Translations under genes and position numbers: made by a program | Part shown: piece by piece, positions 60,255 to 64,000 of the stretch | How positions within the stretch are numbered: the first letter of the stretch is position 1 | Layout of the letters: each line of letters starts with the position of its first letter | Notes under the pieces: model-generated | The model's input: only the letters and a program-made list of their open reading frames with translations | Databases searched by the model: none | What the model was told of the DNA's origin: nothing | DNA from: A07HB70 sp964512675 | GTDB lineage: Archaea > Halobacteriota > Halobacteria > Halobacteriales > Haloferacaceae | Length of the DNA: 64,000 bases | Assembly (NCBI GenBank): GCA_964512675.1 | Contig: CAZEJR010000007.1 | Coordinates: forward strand, 1 to 64,000 | Reading direction: 5' to 3'

Positions 60255-60607
60255 CGACGTCTCCCGGCTCTCCCGTCCCGTGACGGACACCGCACTCCCG
60301 CTCCGGTCCGGCGTGTGTGCAGATGTCGGGGTCCGACCTTCCCGGCTGTCGGGGTGCCGGTGTCCCCGAACGACCCCGTCGCCTCGCGGTGCGGGCGATC
60401 TATCTCCGCGGACGCGGCTCCCGCCGCGCTCGTCGCCGGGACAGCTGTCGCGTGTTCTCGTCCGTGTGCGGGCGCAGCAGGGCCGTGAGCGCGCGCCGGT
60501 GACTGCCGACGGACACCCGGACCGCCGGGCGGACCTCCGATCTCGTCGTCCACGGCCCCGGACGGCCCCGACGTGCGGCTGACCGCCGCCCCCGCTGACC
60601 GGAGAGA
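60255..60607. other. Gene-free stretch between halorhodopsin and hyuA
   Basis: About 350 bases with no recognisable gene. Frames are short and arginine-rich. No clear terminator hairpin follows hop. Confidence 0.5.
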
Positions 60608-60613
60608 CTTTAC
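60608..60613 (+). promoter_or_regulatory. TATA-like box of hyuA
   Basis: CTTTAC lies 28 bases before GTG 60636, the same box and distance as at several leaderless starts in the window. Confidence 0.45.
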
Positions 60614-60635
60614 CTCGGCAGCCGGTGTAGCGCCC

Positions 60636-62660
60636 GTGACGGACGCACGCGTCGGGGTCGACATCGGGGGCACCTTCACCGACATCGTCGTCGTGCGCGA
60701 CGGTGGCGTCGACGCGCTGAAAGTCCCCTCGACGCCAGACGCCCCCGGACAGGGCGTACTCGACGGGCTGGCCGAGGCGGCAGCGACGGTCGACCTCGAC
60801 CCCGCGTCGATCGCCTTCTTCTCTCACGGGACGACCGTGGCGACGAACGCGCTCCTCGAGCGCGACTGGGCAGACACGGCGCTGGTGACGACCGAGGGGT
60901 TCCGGGACGTCCTCGAGATCGGCCGCCAGACCCGGCCCGACCTGTACGACGTCCGGACGGAGACGCCCCAGCCGGTCGTCGAACGCGACCGGCGTTACGA
61001 GGTGCCAGAGCGCCTCGACGAGCGCGGCGCCGAGGTCGACCCGCTCGACGAGGCGGCGGTCCGCGAGGTGGGGCGCGACCTGGCCGCCGAGGGCGTCGAG
61101 AGCGTCGCGGTCAGTCTCCTCTTCGCGTTCGAGAACGACGCCCACGAGGAGCGGGTCGGCGACCTGCTTCGCGCGGAGGCGCCCGACCTGTCGGTCTCGC
61201 TGTCGAGCGACGTGCTCCCCGAGATCCGCGAGTACGAGCGGACGCTGGCGACCGCGGTCAACGCCGCGCTGAAGCCCGTGATGGACGAGTACGTCGGCGA
61301 ACTCGAGGCGGACATCGCCGACGCCGGGGTGGGCGCCGACCTGAAGATCATGCAGTCGAACGGCGGGATCATCACGGCCTCTGCCGCCCGGGACCGCCCG
61401 GTCGACACCCTCCTCTCGGGGCCGGCGGCAGGGGTCAAGGGTGCCGCGCACGTCGCGGACCGGGCCGGCCTCGACGACATCGTGACGATGGACATGGGCG
61501 GAACATCGTGTGACGTCTCGCTGGTCCGTGGCGGCGAGCCCGTCGTCTCGACGGAGCGCTCGGTCGGAGACTACCCGGTGAGCGTCCCGACCGTCGACGT
61601 CCACACGATCGGGGCCGGCGGCGGGTCGATCGCGTGGGTCGACGAGGGTGGTGTCCTCCGGGTCGGCCCGCGCTCTGCCGGCGCCGACCCCGGACCCATC
61701 TGCTACGGGCGCGGCGGGGCGGAGCCGACCGTCACCGACGCCCACCTGCTCCTCGGGCGGATCGACCCGGGGCTGTTCTTCGACGAGGGGGCCGCCGACC
61801 TGTCCGCGGTCCGCGAGGGCGTGCGCCGCGCCGTCGCCGACCCGCTGGACACGACCGTATCCGAGGCGGCACAGGGGATCCTCGACGTGGCGAACGCGAA
61901 CATGGAGCGGGCGCTCCGTGTCGTCTCCGTCGAGCGTGGCCACGACCCTCGCGCGTTCGGCCTCGTCGCCTACGGCGGTGCCGGGCCGCTGCACGCCTGC
62001 CGGCTGGCCGCCGAACTCGACGTGCCGCGGGTGCTGGTCCCGGGCGCGGCTGGCGTGCTCTCGGCGCTCGGGCTGCTCATCAGCGACGTCGTCTACGACT
62101 ACAGCACATCGATGGTCCGACCCTGGTCGGCGGTGGATCCGGCGACGCTCGCGGACACGTTCGACGAGTTCGAGCGACAGGGGCGCGAGCGGCTTGCCGC
62201 GGAGGACCTCTCACCGGACGCGATCACCGTCGACCGGGCGCTCGACCTCCGCTACGCCGGCCAGTCGTTCGACCTGCGCGTCGACGTGCCCGACGACTTG
62301 GACGCGGCGGCACTCGCCCGGGTCGCCGAGCGGTTCCACGAGCGCCACGAGGGTCGTTACGGCCACGCCTCGCCGGACGAACCGGTCGAACTGGTGACGG
62401 TCAGGCTCCGGGCCCGCGGCGTCGTCGACCCGCCGACGCTCGACCCGCCGGCGGACGGCGCGGCGGCCCCCGTCGAGGAGCGGACGGCCTCCTTCGACGG
62501 GGCCGACCACGCGACGCCGGTCTACCGCCGTGCCGACCTCGCGCCCGGGACGACGTTCGACGGGCCGGCGCTCGTCGAGGGACCGGAGAGTACGACCGTC
62601 GTCTTCCCCGGACAGCACGCCGCGGTCGACGACCCCGGGAACCTCGTGGTCGAGGTGTGA
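60636..62660 (+). CDS. hyuA: Hydantoinase A / 5-oxoprolinase subunit A
   Basis: The 674-residue protein has the ATPase-type opening RVGVDIGGTFTDIVVVRDG, SHGTTVATNALLER, NGGIITASAARDRPV, MDMGGTSCDVSLV and GLVAYGGAGPLHACRLA, full length for HyuA. With HyuB it opens hydantoin or 5-oxoproline-like rings using ATP. Substrate unknown. hyuB begins 70 bases downstream, same strand. The GTG start is backed by promoter spacing. Confidence 0.93.
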   Translation: MTDARVGVDIGGTFTDIVVVRDGGVDALKVPSTPDAPGQGVLDGLAEAAATVDLDPASIAFFSHGTTVATNALLERDWADTALVTTEGFRDVLEIGRQTRPDLYDVRTETPQPVVERDRRYEVPERLDERGAEVDPLDEAAVREVGRDLAAEGVESVAVSLLFAFENDAHEERVGDLLRAEAPDLSVSLSSDVLPEIREYERTLATAVNAALKPVMDEYVGELEADIADAGVGADLKIMQSNGGIITASAARDRPVDTLLSGPAAGVKGAAHVADRAGLDDIVTMDMGGTSCDVSLVRGGEPVVSTERSVGDYPVSVPTVDVHTIGAGGGSIAWVDEGGVLRVGPRSAGADPGPICYGRGGAEPTVTDAHLLLGRIDPGLFFDEGAADLSAVREGVRRAVADPLDTTVSEAAQGILDVANANMERALRVVSVERGHDPRAFGLVAYGGAGPLHACRLAAELDVPRVLVPGAAGVLSALGLLISDVVYDYSTSMVRPWSAVDPATLADTFDEFERQGRERLAAEDLSPDAITVDRALDLRYAGQSFDLRVDVPDDLDAAALARVAERFHERHEGRYGHASPDEPVELVTVRLRARGVVDPPTLDPPADGAAAPVEERTASFDGADHATPVYRRADLAPGTTFDGPALVEGPESTTVVFPGQHAAVDDPGNLVVEV

Positions 62661-62730
62661 GCGTGGCCGTCCGACGTCCCGGTCCCGTCGTGACCGAACC
62701 GCTCTACCCCGACCGGGTGCGTGTGCCGTC

Positions 62731-64000
62731 GTGACCGTCGACGCCGTGACCCTGGAGGTGGTCCGGAACGCCTGTACCGCCGTCGCCGAGGAGATGAACG
62801 CGACGCTGGTCCGGACCAGCTACTCGCCGAACGTGAAAGACCGGCGTGACTGCTCGTGTGCGCTGTTCGACGCCGACGCCGAGATGGTCAGCCAGGCAGA
62901 GAACATCCCCGTCCACCTCGGCGCGATGCCGTACTCGGTCGCGGCGGCGGTCGATGCGTTCCCGCCGGAGGACCTCGCCGCCGGCGACGCGATCCTGGTC
63001 AACGACCCGTTCCACGGCGGCGCCCACCTGCCCGACCTGACGCTCGTCAGCCCGATTGTCGTCGACGGCGAGGTCGCGGCGTTCGCGGCAAACCGTGCCC
63101 ACCACGCCGACATCGGCGGGTCGCAGGCCGGCAGCGTCGCCGCCGACTCCACCGAGGTCTACCAGGAGGGGCTCCGTATCCCCCCGGTCCGGCTGTTCCG
63201 CGGCGGCGAACCCGCCGAGGACGTGCTGTCGATGGTGCTCGCGAACGTCCGGACTCCGGACGAGCGCCGGGGTGACCTCCGGGCACAGCACGCCGCGAAC
63301 CGGACCGCGGACGAGCGGTTCCGCGCCCTCCTCGACCGTCACGGCCGTGCGACGCTCCGGAACGCCATGGACGAGATCAAAGACTACTCCGAGCGCCGGA
63401 TGCGGGCGGAACTCGACGCGCTGCCGGACGGCCAGTGGGCGTTCGAGGACGTCCTCGACGACGACGCACAGGGCACCACGGGGATCCGGATCGCCGTCAC
63501 GGTCGCGATCGACGGCGACGAACTGACCGTCGACTTCGCCGGGACGGCGGACCAGGCCGACGGCGCCGTCAACGCCCCGCTGGCGGTCACGGCGTCGGCA
63601 ACCTACCACGCGGTGCGGTGCGTGACCGACCCCGACATCCCGCCGAACGGCGGCGCCTACCGCCCCGTCACGGTCGACGCGCCGGCTGGCTCGGTGGTGA
63701 ACGCACAGCCGCCCGCAGCCGTCGTCGGCGGTAACGTCGAGCTGTCCCAGCGGGTCACGGACGCGCTGCTGGGGGCGTTCGCCGAGGCCGTCCCGGACCG
63801 GGCGGTCGCCGCGGGCCAAGGGACGATGAACAGCGTCACCTTCGGCGGGCGGGACCCGCGAACGGACGAGCCGTTCGCGTTCTACGAGACGATCGGCGGC
63901 GGATTCGGCGGCCGCGACGGCGCGGACGGGCTGGACGGCGTCCACGTCCACATGTCGAACACGCGCAACACCCCGGTCGAGGTGCTGGAGACGGCCTACC
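62731..64000 (+). CDS. hyuB: Hydantoinase B / oxoprolinase subunit B, partial (3' end beyond window)
   Basis: The visible 423 residues from GTG 62731 show the HyuB pattern: EVVRNACTAVAEEMNATL, SPNVKDRRDCSCALFD, HLGAMPYSV, ILVNDPFHGGAHLPDLT, ANRAHHADIGG and the late GGGFGGRDGADGLDGVH. The reading frame is open to the last base. Partner of HyuA and probably co-transcribed. Roughly 520-570 residues are expected in full. Confidence 0.92.
   Translation, partial: MTVDAVTLEVVRNACTAVAEEMNATLVRTSYSPNVKDRRDCSCALFDADAEMVSQAENIPVHLGAMPYSVAAAVDAFPPEDLAAGDAILVNDPFHGGAHLPDLTLVSPIVVDGEVAAFAANRAHHADIGGSQAGSVAADSTEVYQEGLRIPPVRLFRGGEPAEDVLSMVLANVRTPDERRGDLRAQHAANRTADERFRALLDRHGRATLRNAMDEIKDYSERRMRAELDALPDGQWAFEDVLDDDAQGTTGIRIAVTVAIDGDELTVDFAGTADQADGAVNAPLAVTASATYHAVRCVTDPDIPPNGGAYRPVTVDAPAGSVVNAQPPAAVVGGNVELSQRVTDALLGAFAEAVPDRAVAAGQGTMNSVTFGGRDPRTDEPFAFYETIGGGFGGRDGADGLDGVHVHMSNTRNTPVEVLETAY

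Noticed and set aside
59391..61994. Long minus-strand frame over halorhodopsin and hyuA
   Set aside because: Antisense to two certain genes, with arginine-rich low-complexity sequence.

Overview
The window is chromosomal DNA of a haloarchaeon (class Halobacteria). The genes are very GC-rich and the proteins strongly acidic. GTG starts are frequent, and many TATA-like boxes lie 25-30 bases ahead of the start codon, as expected for leaderless transcripts. Diagnostic genes are an archaeal S-layer glycoprotein ending in a PGF-type sorting signal, a halorhodopsin, a HalX response regulator and haloarchaeal-style cobalamin clusters. The genus cannot be named from sequence alone.

Layout. 1-3.8 kb: end of an rRNA operon (tRNA-like 5S processing element, 5S rRNA, tRNA-Cys) with a class V aminotransferase, a VapBC-type toxin-antitoxin pair and a one-cysteine peroxiredoxin. 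3.8-9 kb: S-layer glycoprotein with a long leader, then a decayed IS1341-type tnpB. 9-24 kb: housekeeping and hypothetical genes, including a lipoprotein, D-2-hydroxyacid dehydrogenase, MFS transporter, UspA, two overlapping tandem carotenoid oxygenases, an FAD disulfide oxidoreductase, a crotonase facing an acyl-CoA dehydrogenase, and a Tat-exported Dyp-like protein.

24-51.4 kb holds an almost complete adenosylcobalamin pathway. One minus-strand run, in transcription order, is cbiX-like, cobT, cbiA, HAD phosphatase, cbiB, cobS, cobY, cobD, cobA and cobQ. It covers amidation, nucleotide-loop assembly and adenosylation. A second minus-strand run is cobN, cbiC, cbiE. Divergent from cobN are chlID, then the cobalt transporter genes cbtB and cbtA. 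A third minus-strand run is cbiT, cbiL, cbiF, cbiG, cbiH1, cbiH2, a three-cysteine ferredoxin, an unknown LAGLIDADG-like protein, cbiX-ferredoxin, DUF3209 and a beta-propeller. It carries most corrin-ring methylation steps. Genes overlap by 4 bases again and again, so translation is probably coupled. A winged-helix regulator faces cbiT. Recognisable cbiD and cbiJ are absent. cbtB and cbiT share a GTTGTGTT-N3-ACAA element, and the cbiX-like operon has a different palindromic element.

51.4-58.9 kb: tandem membrane-anchored paralogues, an AAA+ gene remnant, thiM, a cytidylate-kinase-like protein without the P-loop lysine, a frameshifted 3-hydroxyisobutyrate-dehydrogenase-type pseudogene, a small zinc ribbon and a HalX regulator. 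59-64 kb: halorhodopsin with an AT-rich promoter region, then hydantoinase/oxoprolinase subunit genes hyuA and hyuB, hyuB running off the end.

Functions are assigned by reading motifs and family patterns by eye. No database search was run.
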